A DNA stretch of 64,000 nucleotides from assembly GCF_005938655.1 (NCBI RefSeq), contig NZ_VCQT01000046.1:124001-188000 (forward strand). Reading direction: 5' to 3'. Both the position numbers and the translations under genes were made by a program. Position 1 is the stretch's first letter. Each line of letters starts with the position of its first letter. Shown piece by piece: positions 1 through 7,254 of the stretch. A model generated the notes under the pieces. The model was not told the DNA's origin. It saw nothing but the letters and a program-made list of their open reading frames with translations, and did not search any database. This DNA is from Alloalcanivorax gelatiniphagus. Lineage in GTDB: Bacteria; Pseudomonadota; Gammaproteobacteria; Pseudomonadales; Alcanivoracaceae.

Positions 1-117
1 GCGGTCCGTGCAAAGGCGAAAACAAACCGCGATTTGCCCCCCATTTCCAATCTTCGTCCGTTCGCCAACGGCCTAGAATGGACCCATGATTGGTGAAACC
101 CCCGGAGGCCCACACCC

Positions 118-825
118 ATGTTCCGTTGCCTGGCGCGCCTGCTGACATTGATACTGTGCCTGTGCCTGTGGTGCGGCGCGGCGCCGGGCGCCGATGCGGC
201 CCCGGCGAATAGCGACGATCCGGTGGCGGAGGTGGCACGGGTTTTCCTCACGCAACGGGCCCAGGCGCTGGACGGCACCGTGACCGTGACGGTGGCGCCG
301 GCCACCGCCACCCTGCCGCCCTGCCCGGCGCCCCGGGCGTTCCTGCCCGGCCAGGGCCAGCCGCTGGCCGGCCGGGTGACGGTGGGCATACGTTGCCAGG
401 ACAGCGGCGCCACGGTGCGCTATCGGCGGGCACGGGTGTCGGTGAGCGGCGACTACTGGGTGACCGCCCGGGCGCTGGACGCCGGCACGGTGATCGGCGC
501 GGATATGCTGGAACAGCGGCACGGCGATCTGGCCGGGCTGCCGGACCAGGCATTGACGCGGCGGGACCAGTTGCTGGGGCTGGAGACGCGCCGGCCGCTG
601 GCCGCCGGCGTGGTGCCGCAAAGCCACCAGCTGCGCCGGCCCCCGCTGATCGAACGGCGCCAGCCGGTGACCCTGGTGGCCGGTGGCGAGGGGTTCCGGA
701 TCACCCGCGAGGGCCGGGCCCTGGACGAGGCCGGCCTGGGTGGCCAGGTGCGGGTGCGGCTGCCCGACCGTCAGGTGGTCACCGCCCGGGTCACCGGCCC
801 CGGCGAAGCACGGGTACAATATTGA
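118..825 (+). CDS. flgA: Flagellar basal body P-ring formation chaperone FlgA
   Basis: Periplasmic chaperone needed to assemble the flagellar P-ring from FlgI. The 235-residue product starts with a hydrophobic signal peptide (about residues 1-27, likely cut after ADA). The C-terminal half carries the SAF-like domain typical of FlgA (about residues 112-174, including GDYWVTARALDAG and AAGVVPQSH) and ends in the usual beta-rich tail. The ATG at 118 follows a GGAGG about 9 nt upstream. FlgMN lie directly downstream on the same strand, the usual flgA-flgM-flgN order, but a separate promoter sits in the gap. The other flagellar genes must lie outside this window. Confidence 0.93.
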   Translation: MFRCLARLLTLILCLCLWCGAAPGADAAPANSDDPVAEVARVFLTQRAQALDGTVTVTVAPATATLPPCPAPRAFLPGQGQPLAGRVTVGIRCQDSGATVRYRRARVSVSGDYWVTARALDAGTVIGADMLEQRHGDLAGLPDQALTRRDQLLGLETRRPLAAGVVPQSHQLRRPPLIERRQPVTLVAGGEGFRITREGRALDEAGLGGQVRVRLPDRQVVTARVTGPGEARVQY

Positions 826-890
826 GTGGCCGGGATTGAAGCCCCGGGCCTTTGAATATGCAAAATGTGACCTTGGTCACCCGCGACCGT

Positions 891-917
891 TAAAGTTGGA
901 GCGCGCCCGGCCGATAC
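891..917 (+). promoter_or_regulatory. FliA (sigma-28) promoter of flgMN
   Basis: TAAAGTTG at 891-898, an 11-nt spacer, then GCCGATAC at 910-917. This differs from the sigma-28 consensus (TAAAGTTT-N11-GCCGATAA) only at the last base of each box. It sits 30 nt upstream of the flgM start, so late-class expression of the anti-sigma factor flgM, and of flgN, is expected. Confidence 0.88.
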
Positions 918-947
918 TCGGAGGGAACGCGTGATGGAGGCTCTCCC

Positions 948-1235
948 TTGAAAATCGACAACATCTCTCCGCTGACCCAACCCGGTTCGGTAGTACCCGG
1001 CAAGGCCAGCGACAAGGTCACGGCGCAAGGCACCCCCGCGGAAAAGGGCGCCGGCGAAATCGCACACCTGCGGCCGCCCACCGGCGACGGCCAGGACATC
1101 GACACCGCCCGGGTGGAGGAACTGCGTCAGGCGATCGCCGACGGCACCCTGGAAATCCACGCCGACCGCATCGCCGATGGCCTTATCGACAGCGTACGGG
1201 ATATGCTTGGCGAAGCCGACGGTCAGGAAGGCTGA
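948..1235 (+). CDS. flgM: Anti-sigma-28 factor FlgM
   Basis: FlgM binds and inhibits FliA (sigma-28) and is exported when the hook is complete. The product is 95 residues, the usual family length. The conserved N-terminal MKIDNI stretch is present, and so is the C-terminal FliA-binding region (about 52-90, with VEELRQAIADGTLEIHADRIADGLI split over two helices). The start is TTG at 948 with GGAGG just upstream. This choice restores the family's typical MKI start and no ATG fits. Its own FliA promoter lies 30 nt upstream, giving the classic feedback loop. FlgN follows after one base. Confidence 0.92.
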   Translation: MKIDNISPLTQPGSVVPGKASDKVTAQGTPAEKGAGEIAHLRPPTGDGQDIDTARVEELRQAIADGTLEIHADRIADGLIDSVRDMLGEADGQEG

Positions 1236-1236
1236 T

Positions 1237-1686
1237 ATGGGCCTGGCGGCGCACCTGCGCGATCACCGCGCCCGCCTGGACGCCCTGGTCACCTTGCTTG
1301 ACCAGGAGCGCGCCCTGCTGGCCGACGGCCGCGTGGACGGCGAGCAGCTGGCCCGGGTGGCCGAGCACAAGAGTGCCGCCCTGGCCGAGCTGGAGCGGTT
1401 CGAACGGCACCGGCGCCAGGTGCAGCAGCGGCTCGGCTACAGCGACGACCGGCAGGGCGACCAGCGCGCCGCCGCGGACGCCGGGTGCGCCGAGCTGTGG
1501 CATGGTATTCTTGATGCCGCCCGTCACGCCGCGCGGTTGAACCGTGATAACGGCACCATGATCGGCGTGCGCATGGAGCACAACCAACGCCTGCTCAACG
1601 TGTTGCGGGATCAGGCGGAAGGCGGGCTGTACGGCCCGGACGGCCAGGCCCGGGGCAACGGCCGTCGGCTCGACCAGCGCGTCTGA
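1237..1686 (+). CDS. flgN: Flagellar export chaperone FlgN
   Basis: FlgN-type cytoplasmic chaperone for the hook-filament junction proteins FlgK and FlgL. The 149-residue product is almost entirely helical and charged, as expected for the family. It shows the usual pattern of a Leu-rich N-terminal helix (HLRDHRARLDALVTLLDQE) and a C-terminal QRLLNVLRDQ motif near the chaperone tail. The ATG at 1237 is chosen over an in-frame upstream ATG at 1177, because 1177 lies inside flgM while 1237 follows an AGGAAGG. It is co-transcribed with flgM from the FliA promoter. Sequence similarity within FlgN is generally low, so the context carries much of this call. Confidence 0.85.
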   Translation: MGLAAHLRDHRARLDALVTLLDQERALLADGRVDGEQLARVAEHKSAALAELERFERHRRQVQQRLGYSDDRQGDQRAAADAGCAELWHGILDAARHAARLNRDNGTMIGVRMEHNQRLLNVLRDQAEGGLYGPDGQARGNGRRLDQRV

Positions 1687-1711
1687 CTTCGAACATCAGG
1701 AATTCCGCTTC

Positions 1712-2959
1712 GTGAGTAAAACCCGCGTTCTCCTTGAGAAAGAACAGAAGCTCGAGGTACTGCTCGCCTGTCGCCCGATCTATACCCGGGGCCAGGACGT
1801 GGCGGCCCTGCAATTGCTGGTGCAGGGAGAAAACGGCAAGGAGGCCTCCCTGGCCGACCTGGAGCACAGTGGCCCGATCATCCTCGGCACCTACACCTCC
1901 CTGTTTCAGAAAGGACGCATCAAATCGGTGCCCAGCTTCCTGCGCGTCACCGAGGAAATGCTGATGTCGCCGTCGCTGCCCTCCCTGCCGCGCCGGCAAT
2001 ACATCCTGGAAATTCCCGGCGAACTGGTGCTGACCTCGGATCTGGTGGAGCGCCTGCGCGACCTGGCACGCCGGGGCTACCGGCTGGCCCTGGCCGACTA
2101 TGACCCGGACGACGACGAGCTGGACGTGCTGCTCGACATCATCCATATCGTCAAGGTCAACACCCGCGCCCTGGACCAGGCCGGCGTGGAGCGCGCCGCC
2201 GAGCGCCTGCGCCGCCACGGCGTGGAGCGGCTGGCCGACCACCTGGACGACCGGGAGGTGTTCCGCCGCTGCCTGGATCTGGGGTTCGACTATTACCAGG
2301 GTGATTTCCTCAGCACCCCGGAACCGGTCAAGGGCAAGAAGATCGCCGCCAGCAATCTGCTGCTGCTGCAGCTGCTCTCCGAACTGCACAATCCGGATGC
2401 CTCACCGGCCCGTCTGGAACAGATCGCCATGAAGGACGCGCAGCTTACCTGGCGCATCCTCAAAAGCGTCAATTCCGCCGCCATGGGGCTGCGCCGGGAA
2501 GTGAACACCCTGTCCCACGCCATCGCCCTGCTGGGGATGGACGAACTGCGCCGCTGGGCCAATCTGTTCCTGGTGGAGGGCGCGCCGGACAAGCCGGAAG
2601 CCCTGGCCCGGGAGATGCTGATACGCGGGCGCATGTGCGAGACCCTGTCGGAACTGTGCGACCGGCCGGACCCGGTGGACCACTTTATCGTCGGCCTGCT
2701 GTCCCAGCTCGACACCCTGCTGGACATCGGCATGGAAGAGCTGATGGACCAGGTGCCGCTGAACCAGTCGATCAAGCTGGCGCTGCTTACCCGCGCCGGC
2801 GGCCTGGGGGAAATTCTCACCGAGGTGGAGGCCTACCAGGCCGGCCGTTTCGACGAGCTGCACCTGCTCAAGGAGCGCGCCTACTACGAGGTGGCGTACC
2901 GGCACAGCGTGGCCTGGGCTCGCCAGGTGCAGCAGGTGATGCGCCTGCCCCGTCGTTAA
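1712..2959 (+). CDS. Degenerate EAL plus HDOD domain signalling protein
   Basis: A 415-residue cytoplasmic protein of the YuxH-like EAL-HDOD class. Residues about 15-200 resemble an EAL domain, but the catalytic EAL signature is absent (LEIPGEL at that place) and metal-binding positions are altered (ADYDPDDDEL, KVNT). Cyclic-di-GMP hydrolysis is therefore unlikely. Residues about 205-400 form an HDOD domain (SNLLLLQLLSELHNPDAS, then LKSVNSA and LSHAIALLGMDELRRW). HDOD proteins are usually non-enzymatic signalling adaptors. The start is GTG at 1712 with a weak AGGAA. It follows flgMN by 25 nt, so a role in motility control is plausible but inferred only from position. Confidence 0.82.
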   Translation: MSKTRVLLEKEQKLEVLLACRPIYTRGQDVAALQLLVQGENGKEASLADLEHSGPIILGTYTSLFQKGRIKSVPSFLRVTEEMLMSPSLPSLPRRQYILEIPGELVLTSDLVERLRDLARRGYRLALADYDPDDDELDVLLDIIHIVKVNTRALDQAGVERAAERLRRHGVERLADHLDDREVFRRCLDLGFDYYQGDFLSTPEPVKGKKIAASNLLLLQLLSELHNPDASPARLEQIAMKDAQLTWRILKSVNSAAMGLRREVNTLSHAIALLGMDELRRWANLFLVEGAPDKPEALAREMLIRGRMCETLSELCDRPDPVDHFIVGLLSQLDTLLDIGMEELMDQVPLNQSIKLALLTRAGGLGEILTEVEAYQAGRFDELHLLKERAYYEVAYRHSVAWARQVQQVMRLPRR

Positions 2960-2960
2960 G

Positions 2961-2984
2961 GCCGCTGTCCGCGCAGTCAGCGGC
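2961..2984 (+). terminator. Possible hairpin after the EAL-HDOD gene
   Basis: GCCGCTG (2961-2967) pairs with CAGCGGC (2978-2984) directly after the stop codon. No T-tract follows, so factor-independent termination is doubtful. Confidence 0.25.
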
Positions 2985-3084
2985 GGCCGGGCCGGCGGGC
3001 CATGTCCGGCCGCCGTGTCCATGCTACAGTGGCGCGCCACGCCCGTATCGACGGATGCCACAACAGCAATAACAAGGATGCCCC

Positions 3085-3510
3085 ATGCGCGCGCTCTCCC
3101 TGGCCGGTCTGCTGGCCCTGATGACCCTGCTGGCCGCCTGTAGCCAAAGCCCCGACGGCGACGTTGTCCGCGATGCCCTGAACCGGGAATTGCAGGACGC
3201 CCACCTCAATGAACTGCTGGAAGTCACCGAGGTGGAAGTGGTCAAGACCTACCCCCAGGAAGACGAAAACCAGTACACCCTGGACGTGCTCTATACCCTG
3301 GAAGCCCGCCAGGGCCTGTCGGAATATACCCGCACCATCAAGCAGGACGAGGAACGCAACGCCATGGACCGGTTCGCCATGATCATGGCGCTGGCGGCGG
3401 TGCGGGTGGAATTCGGCAACTTCGAGGCCGGCGATACCTTCCGCCAGGAGCGGCGGCTGGACCTTCAGCGCGGCGAGGACGGCTGGCGCATTCCCCGCCC
3501 CGGCAAGTGA
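3085..3510 (+). CDS. Small lipoprotein of unknown function
   Basis: A 141-residue protein with a short hydrophobic leader and a clear lipobox, LLAAC, giving a predicted lipidated Cys19. The mature part is acidic and mixed alpha/beta, with EVTEVEVVKTYPQEDENQYTLDV followed by two helices. I do not recognise the family. The ATG at 3085 has an AAGGA 9 nt upstream. The gene stands alone between the motility genes and the convergent rimI, whose stop lies 11 nt beyond this one. A periplasmic, membrane-anchored location is likely. The function is unknown. Confidence 0.75.
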   Translation: MRALSLAGLLALMTLLAACSQSPDGDVVRDALNRELQDAHLNELLEVTEVEVVKTYPQEDENQYTLDVLYTLEARQGLSEYTRTIKQDEERNAMDRFAMIMALAAVRVEFGNFEAGDTFRQERRLDLQRGEDGWRIPRPGK

Positions 3511-3521
3511 TCGCCCCGGCG

Positions 3522-3998
3522 TTATTTATGAGCGCCGGTGATCTCCACCATCATCAGTACCGCGTCCTCGCGCTCCTCGCCACGGGTGCGGTAGTAGGCC
3601 TTGCGCCGCCCGGTCTCCTGAAACCCCAGTTCCCGATATAGCCGCCGCGCCGGCTGATTGCCGTCGCGCACCTCCAGAAACATCAGCGACAGGCCGGCGT
3701 CGTCGGCCTCGGCCAGGGCCTGGCGCAGCATCCAGCGGGCCAGGCCCCGGCGCTGCCAGGCCGGCGCCACGGCGATGTTCAGCAGATGGCTTTCGTCGAG
3801 CACGCAGGAAAGAATCATGAAGGCCACCGGCTCGCCGTCCACCGTCGCCACCCGGCAGCGGTAGCCACTGTGCAGACAGTCGCGGAAATTGCCGGCGGTC
3901 CAGGGGGTCGGCTGGCTGGCCTCCTCGATGGTCAGCACGGCGTCCAGATCGGTGCTGGTCAGGGTGCGCAGCCGCGCCCCACCGGGGCCCTCGATCAT
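3522..3998 (-). CDS. rimI: Ribosomal protein S18 alanine N-acetyltransferase RimI
   Basis: GNAT-fold enzyme that acetylates the N-terminal alanine of ribosomal protein S18, or a close RimI-family relative. The 158-residue protein has the acetyl-CoA binding motif (LNIAVAPAWQRRGLARWML) and the C-terminal RimI signature RRLYRELGFQETGRRKAYY. It also has the LxVRDGNQPA strand seen in RimI. The ATG overlaps the stop of the upstream gene (ATGA), so translation is coupled. The holD-rimI arrangement is also found in E. coli. Confidence 0.9.
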   Translation of the reverse strand: MIEGPGGARLRTLTSTDLDAVLTIEEASQPTPWTAGNFRDCLHSGYRCRVATVDGEPVAFMILSCVLDESHLLNIAVAPAWQRRGLARWMLRQALAEADDAGLSLMFLEVRDGNQPARRLYRELGFQETGRRKAYYRTRGEEREDAVLMMVEITGAHK

Positions 3999-4804
3999 AC
4001 CCGGGCCCCGCCGAAGCCCTCGCTGCGCATGGCCCGCCAGCTGGCGCTCTTGTGCCGCACCGGGTCAGCCAGCATTTCCTGCAGGGAACTGACCGCCAGG
4101 GCCGGCCGGTCGCCGAGGCGAAACCCTTCATAGCGGCCGGCGTCGAACAGCGCCCGGCTCAGTGCCTCGCCCACGCAAAACAGCACCCGCTGGCCGCCGT
4201 AGCGGCCGGCCAGGCCGTCGAGAAAGGCGCGCAGGGCCTGGCCGGCCTCCGCCGCCGTGGTGGGCTGACCGGCCAGCGGACAATAGAAGCGCCGGGGCCG
4301 CTCCGGGGTAGCGCCGTACACCGCCAGCAGCGACGCCGCCAGAACCCCGGTGTGGCGGCCCAACTCCGGGGCCTGGGCGTCTTCCTGCTCAAACGCCACC
4401 CAGGTATCGCCGGCCAGATGCACTTCCAGGGTGAACACCAGCGCCTGGTTCTGGCCGGTGGATTGCGAGCGGGCCGGCGCCGGCGGCGCGTCCGTCCGGG
4501 CCGGAGTTTCCACTGGAGCGGAGGGCTCTTTTGTCCGAGCTGAGGGCTCTTCTATACCGGCTGAGGGCTCTTCTGTCCGCGCTGAGGGCTGTTCTATCGA
4601 CGCTGAAGGCTCCTCCCGCCGATTATCCGCCGGTCGCGGCACCGAGGTGGCGGGCACCGCGTCGGCCATGGGCGTGGGCCGGTGGTCGGTTTCCGCCTCC
4701 CAATCCAGGGCCTCACTGGGCGCGGCGCCGGGCAGCGGCACCCGCGCCACCCAGGGGGTCAGCCCCAGGGCTCGCAGATAGCTTTGGCGTTGCGCTTCGT
4801 TCAT
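3995..4804 (-). CDS. holD: Probable DNA polymerase III psi subunit (HolD-like)
   Basis: I read this as the psi subunit of the clamp loader, which bridges the loader to chi and SSB. Support: its stop overlaps rimI exactly as in E. coli holD-rimI. The N-terminus, YLRALGLTPWVARVPLPGA, matches the chi-binding peptide pattern of E. coli HolD (LGITQW followed by a Pro-rich stretch). The C-terminus (SSLQEMLADPVRHKSASWRAM) resembles the HolD terminal helix. The 269-residue protein is about twice the E. coli length, because residues about 60-130 are a low-complexity Pro/Glu/Ser linker with a seven-residue repeat. Longer psi proteins are known in Pseudomonas. The start is ATG 4804 rather than 4879, because the upstream extension is not HolD-like. 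No good ribosome site is visible. Confidence 0.65.
   Translation of the reverse strand: MNEAQRQSYLRALGLTPWVARVPLPGAAPSEALDWEAETDHRPTPMADAVPATSVPRPADNRREEPSASIEQPSARTEEPSAGIEEPSARTKEPSAPVETPARTDAPPAPARSQSTGQNQALVFTLEVHLAGDTWVAFEQEDAQAPELGRHTGVLAASLLAVYGATPERPRRFYCPLAGQPTTAAEAGQALRAFLDGLAGRYGGQRVLFCVGEALSRALFDAGRYEGFRLGDRPALAVSSLQEMLADPVRHKSASWRAMRSEGFGGARV
4521..4625 (-). repeat. 21-bp tandem repeat in the holD-like linker
   Basis: Five consecutive 21-bp units (starting at 4521, 4542, 4563, 4584 and 4605, the last one diverged) encode a seven-residue repeat of the type EPSARTE/EPSAGIE. The period is a multiple of three, so copy-number change would only lengthen or shorten the linker between the chi-binding peptide and the core. 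Confidence 0.85.
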
Positions 4805-4847
4805 GGGCGGCTCGGCGAAAAAACGGATGACGCGCAGCTTAGCAAAT

Positions 4848-5453
4848 TCATGCCGGCGGCTGTATCGCGGAACCCGCAAAGCGGGCGCGCAGGCCGATGG
4901 CCGCCGCCAGCAAGGCGCCGCTCAGGGCCCCGTAGAGGTGGGCGTTGACGTAGACCCGGCCGTGAATCCAGTGGCGCAGATAATCCAGGTCGTAGCCCGG
5001 CGTCTGCTCCCAGATCAGCCGGCCCACCACCAGCGCCAGCACCAGCGAGTGCAGCCCCGGGTGGCCGCGCCAGCCGAGCAGCAGGCACAGCACCAGCAAC
5101 CCCTGCAGCAGCCCGGACAGGCCCACATACCAGTCCAGCGCCGGGTCCAGCAGCAACATGGCCAGGCTGGTGAGCGGCGCGCACACCGCCAGCCACAGCC
5201 AAAACCGCCGGCGGTCCAGCAGATCGCGGAAAAACCACAGGATCAGCCCCAGCCCGGCCAGGTTCATCAGCGTGTGCCAATGATTCAGGTGCACCAGATG
5301 CGCGCTGAATAGCCGCCACAGCTGCCCGTCCAGCAGCGCCGCCCGTTCATAGCGCAGCAGCGGGTTGACCCACTGGTGGGCCAGGCCCAGCAGCAGCACC
5401 AGGGCGGCGAACAGGCCGGCATGGACAAGCAGTTTCGGATCGCGGGGAGTCAT
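4848..5453 (-). CDS. rrtA: Rhombosortase-like rhomboid-family intramembrane serine protease
   Basis: A 201-residue membrane protein with about six hydrophobic segments. It carries the rhomboid fold signatures: HLNHWHTLMN (the HxxxHxxxN loop), GLSGLLQGL (catalytic serine in GxSG) and a C-terminal NAHLYGALSG with the catalytic histidine. The short length and the form of the serine motif fit the rhombosortase group, which trims GlyGly-CTERM sorting signals from secreted proteins. No GlyGly-CTERM substrate is seen here, so general rhomboid activity remains possible. It lies 43 nt upstream of the holD-like gene on the same strand and probably shares its transcript. Confidence 0.8.
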   Translation of the reverse strand: MTPRDPKLLVHAGLFAALVLLLGLAHQWVNPLLRYERAALLDGQLWRLFSAHLVHLNHWHTLMNLAGLGLILWFFRDLLDRRRFWLWLAVCAPLTSLAMLLLDPALDWYVGLSGLLQGLLVLCLLLGWRGHPGLHSLVLALVVGRLIWEQTPGYDLDYLRHWIHGRVYVNAHLYGALSGALLAAAIGLRARFAGSAIQPPA

Positions 5454-5600
5454 CGGCGCAGGATACGCAGTTTTATCGCCGGACGGGAGCGTCGCCGGGC
5501 ATTTTCACGGCCCGCCCCCTGCACGCGAGCGCCCGGCTTGGGTAAAATCGCCTGCTCCGCCCGTACCCCTGGGCACCAACGACCGCAAAACGGGTTTTCC

Positions 5601-7043
5601 ATGTCTTCAAATGCTTCCCCCGCCACCGCCGGCAAGGCCGCCCGTATCGGGCTCTGGTTGGGCCCTCTTTGGTTGCTCATCACTCTGCTGGCCCCGGCGC
5701 CGGCGGGCCTCTCCGACCCGGCCTGGGCCTGTGTCGGCCTGGCCCTGCTGATGGCCACCTGGTGGGCCACCGAGGCGCTGCCGATCCCGGCCACCGCCCT
5801 GCTGCCCCTGGCCCTGGCGCCGCCCCTGGGCATCACTGAAATGGGCCGCACCGCCAGTGCCTACGCCAACCCGGTGGTGTTTCTGTTCTTCGGCGGCTTC
5901 CTGCTGGGCCTGGCCATGCAGCACTGGCACCTGCACCGGCGGCTGGCCCTGCAGGTGCTGCGTCTGGTCGGCGCCAAGCCACGCCGGCAGATCGGCGGCT
6001 TCATGATCGCCACCGGCTTTCTCAGCATGTGGGTGTCGAACACCGCCACCGCCATCATGATGCTGCCCATCGGCATGTCGGTGATCAGCCTGCTGGACGG
6101 CGGCGACGAGCGCGAGGTGAACCGCTACGCCACCGCCCTGCTGCTGGCCATCGCCTACGCCGCCAGCATCGGCGGCGTGGCCACCCTGATCGGCACGCCG
6201 CCCAATTCGCTGCTGGCCGGTTACCTGAGCGACAACCAGGGCATCGAGCTGGGCTTCGCGCAATGGATGATCGTGGGCGTGCCGATCAGCGTCACCATGA
6301 TGCTGTTCGCCTGGTGGTGGCTGACCCGGGGCGGCTTCAAGCTGGACAACGAGAACAGCGACACCATGATCCGCGACGAACTGGCCAAGATGGGTCCGAT
6401 CAGCCGCGCCGAAAAGCGGGTGGCGATCATCTTCGCCCTGGCGGCGCTCACCTGGATCGCCCGCCCGTTGCTGGTGCACCGCTACGGCCTGGATTGGCTC
6501 AGCGACACCGGCATCGCCATCGCCGCCGGCCTGCTTATGTTCCTGATCCCCAGCGGCGGCCGCCGCGGCGAACGCCTGCTCACCTGGGAAGCGGCCCGCG
6601 ACCTGCCCTGGGGGGTGCTGCTGCTGTTCGGTGGCGGCCTGTCCCTGGCCGCCGCCATCTCGGACTCCGGCCTGGCGCAATGGATCGCCGAACAACTGCA
6701 GGTGCTGGAAGGCTTCCCGATTCTGGTGCTGATCGGGCTGGTGGTGCTGGTGATCCTGTTCCTCACCGAGGTCACCTCCAACACCGCCACCGCCGCCGCC
6801 TTCCTGCCGCTGCTGGGCGCCCTGGCGGTGTCGCAGAACATCTCGCCGCTGCTGGCCACGGTGCCGGCGGCCCTGGCCGCCAGCTGCGCCTTCATGATGC
6901 CGGTGGCCACGCCACCCAACGCCATCGTGTTCGCCGCCGGCCACATGCGCATCCAGTCCATGATCCGCGCCGGCTTCGTGCTCAACCTGGTGGCGGCGGT
7001 GCTGATCACCCTGCTGGCCCTGCCGCTGATGAAGTTGATGTAG
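5601..7043 (+). CDS. SLC13/DASS family sodium:carboxylate symporter
   Basis: A 480-residue polytopic inner-membrane transporter of the divalent anion:sodium symporter family. These take up di- or tricarboxylates, or sulfate, with sodium. Both inverted-repeat halves show the hallmark substrate and sodium motifs: SNTATAIMMLP with TPPNSLL in the first half and SNTATAAAFLP with TPPNAIV in the second. The substrate cannot be fixed from sequence alone. The start is ATG 5601, because upstream in-frame codons encode a charged, non-membrane stretch lacking similarity. The Shine-Dalgarno is weak. It is divergent from rrtA and is followed by the left arm of the inverted repeat around the restriction island. 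Confidence 0.88.
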   Translation: MSSNASPATAGKAARIGLWLGPLWLLITLLAPAPAGLSDPAWACVGLALLMATWWATEALPIPATALLPLALAPPLGITEMGRTASAYANPVVFLFFGGFLLGLAMQHWHLHRRLALQVLRLVGAKPRRQIGGFMIATGFLSMWVSNTATAIMMLPIGMSVISLLDGGDEREVNRYATALLLAIAYAASIGGVATLIGTPPNSLLAGYLSDNQGIELGFAQWMIVGVPISVTMMLFAWWWLTRGGFKLDNENSDTMIRDELAKMGPISRAEKRVAIIFALAALTWIARPLLVHRYGLDWLSDTGIAIAAGLLMFLIPSGGRRGERLLTWEAARDLPWGVLLLFGGGLSLAAAISDSGLAQWIAEQLQVLEGFPILVLIGLVVLVILFLTEVTSNTATAAAFLPLLGALAVSQNISPLLATVPAALAASCAFMMPVATPPNAIVFAAGHMRIQSMIRAGFVLNLVAAVLITLLALPLMKLM

Positions 7044-7054
7044 GGAGGGCCGGG

Positions 7055-7230
7055 CCCTCCATCGGGGCCGCGTCGCGCGCGGCTCCGCCTTCCGGGAACG
7101 CCGTGAACCCGTCCATGGGGGCTCCCTTTCGAACGTCCTGTTCTCAAGGGTCCCGGACGAGACGCTACGAGGTAGCGCCAAGCGCGGCTCCGTAGGTTGT
7201 CGTTGTTGTAGGAGCGACTTCAGTCGCGAT
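7055..7230. repeat. Left arm of the inverted repeat flanking the hsd island
   Basis: About 175 bp that recurs inverted at 13367-13556. A 53-bp core (7094-7146) is identical to the reverse complement of 13464-13516. Similarity continues in both directions and includes the REP-like copy at 7208-7230 at the inner end. Confidence 0.9.
7208..7230 (+). repeat. REP-like palindrome, single copy (A/T flavour)
   Basis: A 23-bp unit beginning GTAGGAGCGACTT and ending TCGCGAT, with an internal palindrome GCGACTtcAGTCGC. It lies 24 bp beyond the hsdR stop and is mirrored by the copy at 13367-13389 on the far side of the island. Confidence 0.9.
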
Positions 7231-7254
7231 AAGGCCGCTTACGCCCTTGTTCGA

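Noticed and set aside
3522-4131. A 201-residue minus-strand frame overlapping rimI and the holD-like end
   Set aside because: It is Ala/Gly/Arg low complexity in the wrong frame. RimI and the HolD-like protein account for the region.
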